Assembly: GCF_026559675.1 (NCBI RefSeq)
Contig: NZ_CP092891.1
Location: 3,718,955-3,782,954 of the forward strand
DNA: 64,000 nt
Reading direction: 5' to 3'
Origin: Microbacterium oxydans
GTDB taxonomy: Bacteria; Actinomycetota; Actinomycetes; Actinomycetales; Microbacteriaceae
The number at the start of each line of letters is the position of its first letter. The first letter of the stretch is position 1. This document shows positions 26,295 through 35,427 of the stretch, one piece after another. The notes beneath the pieces are model-generated. The model was not told where the DNA came from. It ran no database searches and saw only the letters and a program-made list of their open reading frames with translations. The position numbers and the translations under genes were made by a program.

Positions 26295-26339
26295 AATCAC
26301 TACGCCTGTTGTAGTGTAACTGCGACAGCTGTAGTGATT
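26295..26339. promoter_or_regulatory. Palindromic operators CACTAC-N7-GTAGTG and a third half-site
   Basis: CACTAC (26298-26303) pairs with GTAGTG (26311-26316), and a further GTAGTGATT (26331-26339) mirrors AATCACTAC (26295-26303). The set occupies the divergent gap between the TetR and reductase-like genes. Confidence 0.6.
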
Positions 26340-26347
26340 GGAGAATC

Positions 26348-26962
26348 ATGCGAGAGCTCGTGTACTACGCGGCCGTCACCCTCGACGGCTACATCGCCGG
26401 CCCGAACGGCGAGTTCGATGCGTTCCTCGTCGAGGGAGATCACATGGCGGGGATCAACGCCCGCTTCGCCGACACCCTCCCCACCGTCGCCGCCGAGGCG
26501 CTCGGCATCCCGCAGACGCGCGAGGTCTTCGACACCGTGCTGATGGGATGGAACACCTACCGCGTGGGCGGCCTCCCCAGCCCATACGCGCACCTGCGTC
26601 AGATCGTGTTCAGCCGCACGAGGACCGCGGAGGCCGAGAGCCTGGAGGTCACAGCGGAGGACCCGGTGGCCGTGGTTCGTCGACTGAAGGAGGAGAAGGG
26701 CGGCGCGATCTGGCTCTGCGGGGGCGGCGCTCTGGCCGCGACCGTGGCCGACGAGATCGACCGCCTCATCCTCAAGCGGCAGCCTCTGCTGTTCGGCTCG
26801 GGCATCCCGCTGTTCGGCGACCGCCCGTACCGCCCCGAGCGGTTCGACCTCGTCGAGACGGTCGCCTACGAATCCGGTGTCGTGTTCACCGAGCTCGAGC
26901 GCCGACGCCAGGGGGCGACGACGAGAGACGCGGGTGCTAGCATTCTGCTGTCAGGAGGGTGA
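26348..26962 (+). CDS. Dihydrofolate reductase-like (RibD C-terminal domain) protein
   Basis: The 204-residue protein has the RibD_C/DHFR-like fold: VYYAAVTLDGYIAGPNGEFD at the start, LMGWNTYRVGG near residue 65, IWLCGGGALAATVADEIDRLILKRQPLLFGSGIPLF later. These NADPH-binding reductases are widespread and mostly of unknown substrate. ATG 26348 has GGAG six bases upstream. It is divergent from a TetR gene that likely controls it. Its last codons overlap the promoter and ribosome-binding site of the following toxin-antitoxin pair. Confidence 0.85.
   Translation: MRELVYYAAVTLDGYIAGPNGEFDAFLVEGDHMAGINARFADTLPTVAAEALGIPQTREVFDTVLMGWNTYRVGGLPSPYAHLRQIVFSRTRTAEAESLEVTAEDPVAVVRRLKEEKGGAIWLCGGGALAATVADEIDRLILKRQPLLFGSGIPLFGDRPYRPERFDLVETVAYESGVVFTELERRRQGATTRDAGASILLSGG
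26938..26943 (+). promoter_or_regulatory. Candidate -10 (TAGCAT) for the toxin-antitoxin operon
   Basis: TAGCAT lies 21 bp upstream of the antitoxin ATG, within the end of the reductase-like gene, and is followed by a strong AGGAGGG ribosome-binding site. No -35 match is seen. Confidence 0.4.
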
Positions 26963-26964
26963 GC

Positions 26965-27312
26965 ATGGCGACCGTGACCATTCGGAATCTCGGCGACGAT
27001 GTCGTCGACGCGCTGAAGGAGCGTGCCCGACGCAACTCCCGGTCCATGGAGGCGGAGGTGCGCGACGTGTTGACGAGACTGGCCCGGAACGGTGGCAGCG
27101 GGCTCGAAGCCGACCTCGCGCAGCGCATGGCACGTCCGCGTCGGTGGTCGGTCCCATCGAGCGAGATCATGGCGAGAGTCGACGCGAACCCGTCGACCCC
27201 GGAACAGGCCAGGCTGCGACGGGAATGGGCGGAAGAGCTGGAGGCGGACAGGCAGGACCCCTTCTTCCTCGACACGTTCCGCGACCCGTGGGAGAGCCGT
27301 GATCCTTCTTGA
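26965..27312 (+). CDS. FitA-like ribbon-helix-helix antitoxin
   Basis: The 115-residue protein begins with the FitA/VapB-type DNA-binding domain MATVTIRNLGDDVVDALKERARRNSRSMEAEVRDVL, in which the conserved TIRNL and SMEAEVR motifs mark the ribbon-helix-helix. The C-terminal half is charged and should wrap around the toxin. ATG 26965 has AGGAGG six bases upstream; the nearer GTG would leave no spacing. It overlaps the toxin gene by 14 bp. It should repress its own operon as a complex with the toxin. Confidence 0.88.
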   Translation: MATVTIRNLGDDVVDALKERARRNSRSMEAEVRDVLTRLARNGGSGLEADLAQRMARPRRWSVPSSEIMARVDANPSTPEQARLRREWAEELEADRQDPFFLDTFRDPWESRDPS

Positions 27313-27691
27313 CACGAACGTGCTGATCCAGCTCGACACGGTGCGGTTGCCCCCGGACGACGTGGCTCTGAGCGCCATCGCCTACGCCGAACTGCAGCTC
27401 GGGGTCGAGCGCGCGACGGATCCGGTTCTCCGCCGCCGTCGCCGCAACGAACTGATGCGCCTCTCCTCACTCCTCGAAGCCGACTGGCTCCCGTTCGATC
27501 AGGCCGCTGCGGACGGATACGCGCGTCTTGCCTCCGAGGTGATCCGGACCCGTCCCGCGCACGCTCGGAGCAAGGACCTCATGCTGGCCGGGCACGCCTA
27601 TGCCCTCGGCGCCGCGCTCCTCACCTTCAACCCGAAGGACTTCGAGCTCGTGTCCGATGAGGTCGAGATCATCGTCCCCGAGCTGCGCTGA
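27299..27691 (+). CDS. VapC-type PIN-domain toxin
   Basis: The 130-residue protein is a PIN-domain ribonuclease. The acidic residues expected to bind the metal are all present: Asp5 in LLDTNVL, Glu31 in AYAEL, Asp93 in SKDLMLAGHA and Asp114 in TFNPKDF. GTG 27299 overlaps the antitoxin gene by 14 bp, so translation is coupled. VapC toxins cut specific tRNAs or rRNA; the target cannot be read from sequence. All catalytic residues are intact, so the pair looks functional. It is convergent with cca, 6 bp apart. Confidence 0.9.
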   Translation: MILLDTNVLIQLDTVRLPPDDVALSAIAYAELQLGVERATDPVLRRRRRNELMRLSSLLEADWLPFDQAAADGYARLASEVIRTRPAHARSKDLMLAGHAYALGAALLTFNPKDFELVSDEVEIIVPELR

Positions 27692-27697
27692 GGGAGG

Positions 27698-29125
27698 TCA
27701 GCCGCGCGCGGCCCACCACTCCCGAAGGCGCTGCTCCGCGACCTCGGGCCCGAGCACGCCCTCGTCGAGACGCAGATCGAGCAGGAACTTGTACGCCTCT
27801 CCGACCTCGCGCCCCGGCGTGATGCCGAGCACCTCCTGGATGCGGTTGCCGTCGATCTCCGGACGGATCGAGTCGAGCTCCTCCTGCTCGCGCAGCGTGG
27901 CGATGCGCGACTCGATGTCGTCGTATGCGCCCGCGAGGCGGCCGGCCTTGCGCTTGTTCCGGGTGGTCACGTCGGCACGGGTGAGGATGTGCAGGCGCTC
28001 CAGCAGGTCGCCCGCGTCGCGCACATAGCGCCGTACCGCGGCATCCGTCCAGGCCCCCTCGGCATAGCCGAAGAAGCGCAGGTGCAGTTCGATGAGCGTC
28101 GCGACGGCGTCTGTCGTATCGGTGTCGAACCGGAGGGCCTGCAGCCGTTTGCGCGCCATGCGCGAGCCGACGACGTCGTGGTGGTGGAAGGTGACCACGC
28201 CCCCGGCCTCGAGCTTGCGGGTGCGCGGCTTGCCGATGTCGTGCAGGAGGGCGGCGATGCGCAGCGGCACGTCGGGCGCGGCGCCGGGGTGCCGGGAGTG
28301 CTCGAGCTCGATGGCCTGGCTGAGCACGGTGAGGGAGTGCTCGTAGACGTCCTTGTGGTGATGATGCTCGTCGACCTCGAGGCGCAGCTCGGTCACCTCG
28401 GGCAGGAACTCGTCGATCAATCCGGTGTCGACCAGAGCCCGGATGCCGCGCACCGGGTCGTCGGTCTGCATGAGACGCACGAGCTCGGACTGGATGCGCT
28501 CCGGGCTCACGATCTTCAGGGTCTCGCGCAGCTCGGTGATCGCCTCGGCCGTGGCGTCGTCGATGCGGAACCCGAGCTGGGCGCTGAAGCGCGCCGCGCG
28601 CAGCATCCGCAGCGGGTCGTCTCCGAACGAGACGCGAGGGTCGGCGGGGGTGCGCAGCACTCCCGCGACGAGGTCTTCCACGCCGCCGGTCGGGTCGACG
28701 AGCTTCACGGCGGGCACCTGCAGGGCCATGGAGTTGACCGTGAAGTCGCGACGCACGAGGTCGCCGTCGATCGTGTCGCCGAACTCGACGGTCGGCTTGC
28801 GGGTCACGCCGTCGTAGCTGTCGGCGCGGTAGGTCGTGATCTCCACCTGCTCACCCTGCACGCGGGCGCCGATGGTGCCGAACGCGCGGCCGATGTCCCA
28901 CTGCGCGGTCGAGACCGGCGTGACGATCTTCAGGATGTCATCGGGCGAGGCGTTCGTCGTGAAGTCGAGGTCGTGCGTCTCCCGCCCCAGCAGCGCGTCG
29001 CGCACCGGACCGCCGACCACGGCGAGGTCGAACCCCGCCTCGGCGAACGACGCGGAGAGGGTGCGGACGACCGGATTCTCGGCGAGCGCGCCGAGACGGG
29101 CGAGGCCGTCGGCCATGTTGAGCAT
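27698..29125 (-). CDS. cca: CCA tRNA nucleotidyltransferase
   Basis: The 475-residue enzyme has the class II nucleotidyltransferase head ([12 protein letters not shown] with [12 protein letters not shown] at about residues 37-63, then [16 protein letters not shown]). The RNA-binding middle [21 protein letters not shown] follows, and a C-terminal HD domain ([26 protein letters not shown]) typical of actinobacterial PcnA/CCA proteins. It adds the 3'-CCA to tRNAs. TACGCT lies seven bases before ATG 29125, so it may be leaderless. In many actinobacteria this gene lies beside the DUF6049 and murJ genes; here they are about 20 kb away. Confidence 0.95.
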   Translation of the reverse strand: MLNMADGLARLGALAENPVVRTLSASFAEAGFDLAVVGGPVRDALLGRETHDLDFTTNASPDDILKIVTPVSTAQWDIGRAFGTIGARVQGEQVEITTYRADSYDGVTRKPTVEFGDTIDGDLVRRDFTVNSMALQVPAVKLVDPTGGVEDLVAGVLRTPADPRVSFGDDPLRMLRAARFSAQLGFRIDDATAEAITELRETLKIVSPERIQSELVRLMQTDDPVRGIRALVDTGLIDEFLPEVTELRLEVDEHHHHKDVYEHSLTVLSQAIELEHSRHPGAAPDVPLRIAALLHDIGKPRTRKLEAGGVVTFHHHDVVGSRMARKRLQALRFDTDTTDAVATLIELHLRFFGYAEGAWTDAAVRRYVRDAGDLLERLHILTRADVTTRNKRKAGRLAGAYDDIESRIATLREQEELDSIRPEIDGNRIQEVLGITPGREVGEAYKFLLDLRLDEGVLGPEVAEQRLREWWAARG

Positions 29126-29186
29126 GGTTTCCAGCGTACCGGGGCGGGTGGGCGCATCCGGGTGGTTCCGGCGCGGTCGCCCCGCG

Positions 29187-30584
29187 CTACTGCGCCGCGA
29201 ACCACCCCAGAACCTGTCCGTAGATCGGAAGCGTCACGACCGCGACGATCTCGATCACCGCCACCGTCCCCGCCACGACCCACGCCCCGACGATGAGCGG
29301 GCGTCGCCGATCCGTGCTCTGGCGACGCTGCCAGGTCGCGATGACCGCGAGCACCAGCGCCACGGGCGGCAACGGGCTCGCGAGGATCGCCAGCGCCGCG
29401 AACACCCGCCACGGATCCGATTCCCCCCGCGTTTCGACCTTCTCCAACCGCGCTATCTGAGCCAGGAGGCTCGATCGTGCGACGGCGAACAGCGGGGACG
29501 AAACTCGTCCTCGGCCGCGAGGCAACACGAGCGCCGCGACGATCATGACCGGCGGAAGCGCGATCAGCAGCCCATACGTCAGCCCGGTGAGGTACCGGCT
29601 CTGATCCTCCCCGCTGGCGAACCGCATCGCCGTGGTGGCGCCCTCGAGCACGACGACGACCGTGACCAGCGCCGGCGGCACCAGCACGATCACCGTGTCC
29701 AGGATCTTCGCCTGGAGCACGGAGGGGATCATCTGGGCGGCGGTGCCCAACGCGAACACCGACAGCGCCGTGGCGAAGAACGCGTACGCGGCCGTCAACC
29801 CCGCGTGCCCGATCATCCCGTGGACGAGAGCCGACCCGGCGCCGATCACCACGACGCCGACAACGACCCCCTGGATGACGAGGGACCGCTTCGGGGATTG
29901 GTCTGCCCGGCCCGGTATGCGCGACACCGCCGCGCGCGTCCGTTCGATCGCCTCCGCGGTCCGCGTCGAGGCGAGGCTCAGCCTCACTGCTTCGAGGTCC
30001 GCCTGGGTCGCCGCATCCGCAGCGATCAGCAGCGCCAGCACTGCGCCGGCGGGGACGCCGAACATCTCCACCACATCGAGAGAGTTCACGGTGACGTTGG
30101 CGACGGCCGCGTTCACGAAGGTCGAGAGGGCGACGAATGCGGATGCCATCGCCACCACCGCCGCCATGCGTCCCCAGAACTGCCGATGCGCGACGGCATC
30201 CTCCGGCTCGACGTTCTCGTGGTCCCGGGGCATCCGGAGGAGAACCTGGAGGGCGATCGACGAGGGGAGCAGAAGCAGCAGTGCGGCACCTCCCTGCTGC
30301 CCGTCGAGCGTCGCCGGGGAGACCACCGAGACGGCCGTCTGCTGGGCTTCGGCAGCCGTCCTCGTCAACCACGCCAAGAGCACCTGCACGCCCACCAGGA
30401 GGGAGCCGACGAGCGCCGCCACACCGACAGCCCGTCGAAGGGAGCGAGCGTACTTCGTCTCCGCCGCGACCACGGCCTCGCCACGGACGGGGTCGCTCCT
30501 CACCTCCGCCGGTGCTTCGACGGTCGATGCGACGAGACGATGCAGCACCCCTCCGAACCCTCTCCTGTCATCCCGGTCCGCCAT
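29187..30584 (-). CDS. Polytopic membrane protein of unknown function
   Basis: The 465-residue protein has about eleven hydrophobic helices, spaced across the chain from residue ~45 to the C-terminus, with a charged loop near residues 105-125 and another near 375-400. No transporter motif is recognised. ATG 30584 is preceded by GGGAGGGG. It follows cca on the same strand with a 61-bp gap. Upstream it faces the plus-strand phosphatase gene across 271 bp in which I see no gene. Confidence 0.75.
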   Translation of the reverse strand: MADRDDRRGFGGVLHRLVASTVEAPAEVRSDPVRGEAVVAAETKYARSLRRAVGVAALVGSLLVGVQVLLAWLTRTAAEAQQTAVSVVSPATLDGQQGGAALLLLLPSSIALQVLLRMPRDHENVEPEDAVAHRQFWGRMAAVVAMASAFVALSTFVNAAVANVTVNSLDVVEMFGVPAGAVLALLIAADAATQADLEAVRLSLASTRTAEAIERTRAAVSRIPGRADQSPKRSLVIQGVVVGVVVIGAGSALVHGMIGHAGLTAAYAFFATALSVFALGTAAQMIPSVLQAKILDTVIVLVPPALVTVVVVLEGATTAMRFASGEDQSRYLTGLTYGLLIALPPVMIVAALVLPRGRGRVSSPLFAVARSSLLAQIARLEKVETRGESDPWRVFAALAILASPLPPVALVLAVIATWQRRQSTDRRRPLIVGAWVVAGTVAVIEIVAVVTLPIYGQVLGWFAAQ

Positions 30585-30855
30585 GACACACCCCTCCCTG
30601 GTTGCCCGCTCCGCGGACCATATCGAAGGCGCGCACCGATCGATCCCAGGCGCTCGGTTCCGCGGCGCCAAGATATCGGCTTCGAATCAGCCGCCGGGGT
30701 GCGCGCAACCGCGGCCGGACGTGGGTGCGGCGCGTGTCGCGACAGCCGTTCACCTCCCGGTCGCCCGGAGGTCAGGCCCCGGTCATCCCGCTTCGATGGG
30801 CTGGACGGGCCCCGTGCGGCTGAGCACGGAAACCCCCACCTCACAAAGGACTGAC

Positions 30856-33408
30856 ATGACCTCCCCCACCCCTGCGGTGCGGTGGCGGCGTCGCGGACTG
30901 ACGTCCGTCGCGCTCCTCGCCCTGCTCGGCGGCGCCGTCGTCGCCCCCGCGGCCCTCGCCGCACCCGATCCCGAGGTCCCGACGGGTTCGCTGATCACCG
31001 GCGAGACCGCCTGGCACTACCTCGACGACGGCTCCGACCCGTCTCCCGCGCCCGCCGCCCTGCGCGACTGGACGCTGCCCGCCTTCGACGACGCCGCGTG
31101 GAAGACCGCTCCCGGCTCGTTCGGCGCGAAGGGCGGAAAGCTCGCCCCGGTCGGCCCGCACACCCCGAAGACGCTGCTCAACCACTACCTCGACGGCACC
31201 AAGGCCCCGACCGTGCCGACCTACTTCTTCCGCACGACGTTCGAGCTCGAGGCGGGCGTGGCCGAACAGGTCGCCGCCCTGCAGAGCACGATCACCTACG
31301 ACGACGCGATCATCGTCTGGATCAACGGCGAGGAGGTCGCGCGCTACGTCGACGGCCGCATCACCGACACCAAGAACGTCGAGTACGCGGGCGACTCCAA
31401 CGGCGACCCGCTCACGAGCACGTTCAGCGCCGAGGGCGAGCTGCTGCACGACGGCACGAACACCATCGCGGTGTCGCTGTTCCAGGACCGCGAGACGAGC
31501 TCCGACATCTACTTCGACATGTCGTCGCTCACCCTCGTCAAGGCCTCGGATCCCGGCGCCCCCGTGGTCGCCCCGCCGACCCGCGTCATCCTCACCCCGA
31601 CCGAGCAGCCTGCGGTCTCGCAGTCGTTCTCGTGGCTCGCCGGCGATGCCTCGCACACGGTCGGTCAGGTCGAGATCGCCCCGTCCGCCGGTGGCGACAC
31701 CCGTACGGTCGACGCCTACGACGCGGGCGTCGTGAACGGCAACCCGAACAAGCACTTCTCGGCGACCGTCACGGGGCTGACCGCCGCGACCGAGTACCGG
31801 TACCGCGTGGGTCTCCCCGGCAGCTGGAGCGACTGGTTCCTGTTCCGCACGGCGGACCCGAAGGCGACCGACTTCCAGTTCATCTACTACGGCGACGCCC
31901 AGATCGGCCTCGACACCACGTGGCCGAGCGTCGTGAAGCAGGCTGAGGCCAACGCACCCCGGTCAATCGGCTCCGTGCACGCGGGCGACCTGATCAACAC
32001 GTCGAGCAACGAGAACGAGTGGGTCAACTGGTTCAAGGGCATGAAGGACTCGGCCGTGCGCACCAACGTCATGGCCGCCCCCGGCAACCACGAATACTCC
32101 GGCGACAAGCTGCTCACCGCCTGGAAGGCCGCGTTCGAGTACCCGCACAACAACCCGTCCACGAGCTCGATCGGCGAGCTGGCCGACCTGGCCAAGGGCG
32201 ACTCCGCCGTCGCGCAGCAGTACCGCGCGTTCTTCGACCACTGGAGCTCGTTCGCCGCTGAGACCGCGTACTACACCGACTACCAGGGCGTGCGCTTCAT
32301 CACCCTGAACGCGACCCGCGACACGACCTTCCTCACCCCGGCCGGACTCCCCTCCTGCACCGGTGCGGAGTGCCCGTCGTCGCAGATCGGCGTGCTGTGG
32401 ACGCGCTTCCAGGCGGCATGGCTCGACCTGCTCCTGCAGAACAGTCCGTCGAAGTGGAACGTCGTCACGTTCCACCAGCCGGTGTTCTCGGCATCCGAGG
32501 GTCGTGACGAGCCGGTGCTGCGCGCCGAATGGCTGCCGGTCTTCCAGCGCAACGACATCGACCTGGTGCTCATGGGTCACGACCACACCTACGCCCGCGG
32601 CTACGTGAACACCGATGCCACCGAGACCCCCGGAATCACCACCGGCCCGGTCTACGTCGTGTCGAACTCGGGCGCGAAGCACTACGACCTGGAGACCCCC
32701 GAGAAGAACGTCTGGACCAACAACGGCGCCACCCAGGTGCTGCGCGGCCAGGGCGTGACGACCTACCAGGTCATCGACGTCTCGAAGAACCAGCTGGTCT
32801 ACCGCTCGTACCTCGCGGAGAAGCAGCCGGGCGCCACGACCGACCTCCCCGTCGGCGCCGTCTACGACACGTTCACCGTGACGAAGTCGGACGCCGGCGA
32901 GAAGTGGGTCACCGAGAAGGGCGTCACTCCCCCGGTCACTCCGGAGCCCGAGGTCCCGGCCGAGATCGAGCTGGGCGCGGCATCCGTGAAGGCCGGCGGC
33001 ACGGTCACGGTGTCGGGCAGCGGCTTCGCGGAGGGCGCTGAGCTGCGGCTCGAGCTGCGCTCCGACCCGGTGCAGCTGGGCACGGCCACCGTCACGGCGG
33101 ATGGCTCCTTCCAGCGCACGGTCACGATCCCGGCGAACACCCCCGCCGGTGCGCACACCCTCGCCGTGATCCTCCCGGACGGCACCGAGGTCACCGCCGC
33201 GATCACCGTCACGGCGGCGCCCGGCGGTGGCGTGGTCGCTCCGGGTGACGGCTCGGGCGGTGTGTCGGACGGCGATCTCGCCACGACCGGTGCCGACAGC
33301 ATGCCGTACATCGTCGCGGCGGTCGTGCTGCTCGCGGCCGGCCTCGGCCTGTTCGCGATGCGCCGTCGTCGCCAGCACGCCACGGTGGAGGCGACCGAGG
33401 CGGAGTAG
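30856..33408 (+). CDS. Cell-wall-anchored purple acid phosphatase-like metallophosphoesterase
   Basis: The 850-residue protein has a signal peptide ending in ALAAPD and an N-terminal domain resembling a galactose-binding fold. A fibronectin-like domain (about residues 235-340) precedes the metallophosphatase core, which carries YYGDAQIG, HAGDLIN, APGNHEYSG, TFHQPVF and MGHDHTYARG. An Ig-like domain follows, then LATTG, a membrane helix and the tail RRRRQ. LAxTG is the sorting motif of class E sortases, so it should be bound to the cell wall and release phosphate outside. ATG 30856 follows AAAGGA. No sortase gene is in the window. Confidence 0.9.
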   Translation: MTSPTPAVRWRRRGLTSVALLALLGGAVVAPAALAAPDPEVPTGSLITGETAWHYLDDGSDPSPAPAALRDWTLPAFDDAAWKTAPGSFGAKGGKLAPVGPHTPKTLLNHYLDGTKAPTVPTYFFRTTFELEAGVAEQVAALQSTITYDDAIIVWINGEEVARYVDGRITDTKNVEYAGDSNGDPLTSTFSAEGELLHDGTNTIAVSLFQDRETSSDIYFDMSSLTLVKASDPGAPVVAPPTRVILTPTEQPAVSQSFSWLAGDASHTVGQVEIAPSAGGDTRTVDAYDAGVVNGNPNKHFSATVTGLTAATEYRYRVGLPGSWSDWFLFRTADPKATDFQFIYYGDAQIGLDTTWPSVVKQAEANAPRSIGSVHAGDLINTSSNENEWVNWFKGMKDSAVRTNVMAAPGNHEYSGDKLLTAWKAAFEYPHNNPSTSSIGELADLAKGDSAVAQQYRAFFDHWSSFAAETAYYTDYQGVRFITLNATRDTTFLTPAGLPSCTGAECPSSQIGVLWTRFQAAWLDLLLQNSPSKWNVVTFHQPVFSASEGRDEPVLRAEWLPVFQRNDIDLVLMGHDHTYARGYVNTDATETPGITTGPVYVVSNSGAKHYDLETPEKNVWTNNGATQVLRGQGVTTYQVIDVSKNQLVYRSYLAEKQPGATTDLPVGAVYDTFTVTKSDAGEKWVTEKGVTPPVTPEPEVPAEIELGAASVKAGGTVTVSGSGFAEGAELRLELRSDPVQLGTATVTADGSFQRTVTIPANTPAGAHTLAVILPDGTEVTAAITVTAAPGGGVVAPGDGSGGVSDGDLATTGADSMPYIVAAVVLLAAGLGLFAMRRRRQHATVEATEAE

Positions 33409-33425
33409 CCCGCCTGGTCCGCACG

Positions 33426-33461
33426 AGGGCGTCGTCGGGGCTTCGGCCTCGGCGGCGCCCT
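33426..33461 (+). terminator. Hairpin terminator with UUCG tetraloop
   Basis: A 16-bp stem (two G-U pairs) closes on the C(TTCG)G tetraloop, 17 bp after the phosphatase stop codon. The T-run on the 3' side is short. Confidence 0.65.
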
Positions 33462-33539
33462 TCGTCGCGCTGCGATATCCCGTCGATAACGATGCGGATC
33501 CGGCCCTCACGGGGAGCCGGCCCCTTCCTTCGCACACCC

Positions 33540-33545
33540 TAGGCT
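33540..33545 (+). promoter_or_regulatory. -10 element (TAGGCT) for the leaderless lipoprotein gene
   Basis: TAGGCT is followed by CAGGCC and the ATG at 33552, so transcription is expected to begin on the start codon. No ribosome-binding site is present. Confidence 0.5.
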
Positions 33546-33551
33546 CAGGCC

Positions 33552-34199
33552 ATGCGCCATCCTTCTCGCCTCGTCCTCGCTTCGGTCGCAGCGGCACTCC
33601 TGGGCTTCTCGCTGGTCGCCTGCTCCCCGGCGAGCACGGACGGTTCAGCGACACCGTCACCGTCGCCGTCATCGTCGCCCGTCGTCTCTGCGTCCCCCAC
33701 CCCTGCGGAGCGGGTCGTCGAGATCTCGGTCGACGGCCTCTCGGTCGACGATGGGGCCGTGATCGCCTACGACGACCCGGACGGCGCTGTCGCCGCCCTC
33801 ACCGACGCCTTCGGATCAGCTCCGACGGAAGGAGCCGTCGAGGGCCCGTACGGCGCGGTGTCCTCCGGATACGACTGGCAGGGCACGAAGGCGACGGTCC
33901 GCGAGACCCGTATCGACCTGGTCGTGTCGACGGATGCCCCCGGTGTGATCTTCCGCACCCCGGAGGGCATCGGCATCGGTTCCACGCGCGCCGAGGCGAT
34001 GGCCGCCGGAGCGGTGGACGGCTGGGATGAAGACGGCGATGGCGTCGCCGACTACCTGAGCATCGGTGTGCGAGAGGTTCCCGGCACGTCATCTCTTGTG
34101 AATCCCGGAGAGGTCGGTGTGGAGTACATAGACCTCAAGATCACCGGCGATGTCGTGAGCCGCCTCAGCACCGGCGGCAACGACTTCAGCGACATCTGA
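33552..34199 (+). CDS. Secreted lipoprotein of unknown function
   Basis: The 215-residue protein has a signal peptide with the lipobox SLVAC, a Ser/Pro/Thr-rich linker of about 25 residues and a C-terminal domain with two DDPDGAV-like segments, GYDWQGTKATVRETRIDLVVST and DEDGDGVADYLSIGVREV. The last segment resembles a calcium-binding loop. I do not recognise the family. It stands alone between the phosphatase and the regulator of the polyamine-like operon and has no Shine-Dalgarno sequence. Confidence 0.75.
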   Translation: MRHPSRLVLASVAAALLGFSLVACSPASTDGSATPSPSPSSSPVVSASPTPAERVVEISVDGLSVDDGAVIAYDDPDGAVAALTDAFGSAPTEGAVEGPYGAVSSGYDWQGTKATVRETRIDLVVSTDAPGVIFRTPEGIGIGSTRAEAMAAGAVDGWDEDGDGVADYLSIGVREVPGTSSLVNPGEVGVEYIDLKITGDVVSRLSTGGNDFSDI

Positions 34200-34286
34200 C
34201 GCACACGGGCAGGCTCGCCGACGCCTCGACGACCCCGCCGACTGGGATAACCTTCACCCGAGTCCGTCCCCGGTGAAGGAGAACCC

Positions 34287-35312
34287 GTGCCCGCGAACGA
34301 TGTGATGGCCGACGAGACCGATCGGATCGTCGCCGCGGCCCTGCAGGTGAACGGCCGCGCGTCGTGGGGAGAGATCGCCCGCGTGGTCGACCTCCCCGAG
34401 CGCACCGTGGCCCGACGGGGCCAGCGACTGCTCGACCGCGGACTCGTGCGCGTGTCCACGTACGTCGATCCTGCCCGCGTGCTGCATGCCCGCGCGGTGC
34501 TGTTCCGCATCACCACCGAACCCCACGCGCTGTGGCACGTCGCGCGCACGCTGGCGCGTCGGGCCGACGCCTCCTCGGTCTCGGTACTGGAGGGCAGCAG
34601 CGACATCGCGGGCATGCTGCTCCCCCACGACGACGCCTCGATCCGCGAACTGCTCTTCACCGACTTCCCCGAGCTCGAGGGCATCGACTCGATCAACGTC
34701 ACGACCGTTCTGAAGTTCTTCCGCTCGGGCCATGACTGGCGCGCGGGCGTGCTCACCGACGAGCAGGCGCGTCAGCTCGACGAGTCGTCCGGCTCCGAGG
34801 TCGACCCGGCGGATTCACTGAGCGAGGACGAGGAGGCTCTCATCCGGCTGCTGCTGAAGGACGGACGGATGCCGGTGGCCCAGCTCGCCCGATCGCTGGG
34901 CCTCAACGTCACGACCACCCGTCGGCGGATGGACTCCCTCAGCCGCCGCGGCCTGATGCACCCGCGCACCGAGGTCGTACCGCGACTCTTCGGCCTCGGG
35001 CTCGAGGCCCTCGTGTGGCTGCGGGTGCCGATGGCCCGACTGGAGAAGGTCGGCGCGGCACTCGCGGCCGCCCCCGAGGTGAAGTTCATCGCCGCGACGA
35101 CCGGCACGTCGCAGCTGCTCGCGAACGTCCTCGTCAAGGACGCAGACGAGTTCTACGAGTTCCTCACCGGGCCCGCGGTCGCCGGTCACGACGGCCTCGA
35201 GGTCGTGGAGTCGCTGGTGGTCATCACGCCCGTGCTGCGCGGCTCGCTCATCGTCGACGAGGCACCCGAGGCGCTGGCCAACGACATGCCCACCGGCGCA
35301 ATTCGGTTGTAG
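34287..35312 (+). CDS. Lrp/AsnC-type regulator with two tandem modules
   Basis: The 341-residue protein is a duplication. Module one has a helix-turn-helix (IVAAALQVNGRASWGEIARVVDLPERTVARRGQRLLDRGLV) and a RAM domain. Module two starts near residue 170 (EDEEALIRLLLKDGRMPVAQLARSLGLNVTTTRRRMDSLSRRGLM) with its own RAM domain ending in VVITPVLRGSLIVDEAPE. It starts at GTG 34287 after GGAG. It lies 115 bp upstream of the aldehyde dehydrogenase that opens the catabolic operon, on the same strand, and is its probable regulator. Confidence 0.88.
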   Translation: MPANDVMADETDRIVAAALQVNGRASWGEIARVVDLPERTVARRGQRLLDRGLVRVSTYVDPARVLHARAVLFRITTEPHALWHVARTLARRADASSVSVLEGSSDIAGMLLPHDDASIRELLFTDFPELEGIDSINVTTVLKFFRSGHDWRAGVLTDEQARQLDESSGSEVDPADSLSEDEEALIRLLLKDGRMPVAQLARSLGLNVTTTRRRMDSLSRRGLMHPRTEVVPRLFGLGLEALVWLRVPMARLEKVGAALAAAPEVKFIAATTGTSQLLANVLVKDADEFYEFLTGPAVAGHDGLEVVESLVVITPVLRGSLIVDEAPEALANDMPTGAIRL

Positions 35313-35392
35313 TCCGATTCTGTTACTGGCATGTAACGAAATGGCGAGATCGTTCGTGACAGCTTGACCTAGTGGCGAAATAGGGCGAGTAT

Positions 35393-35421
35393 CCTCTCCA
35401 GGGCCATCACCCCTGGAGAGG
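35393..35421 (+). promoter_or_regulatory. Perfect inverted repeat covering the ribosome-binding site of the aldehyde dehydrogenase
   Basis: CCTCTCCAGGG (35393-35403) and CCCTGGAGAGG (35411-35421) form an 11-bp stem around a 7-base loop. The right arm contains GGAGAGG, the ribosome-binding site of GTG 35428. It may act as an RNA hairpin that hides the site or as a DNA operator overlapping TATCCT (35390-35395). Confidence 0.6.
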
Positions 35422-35427
35422 ACGACC

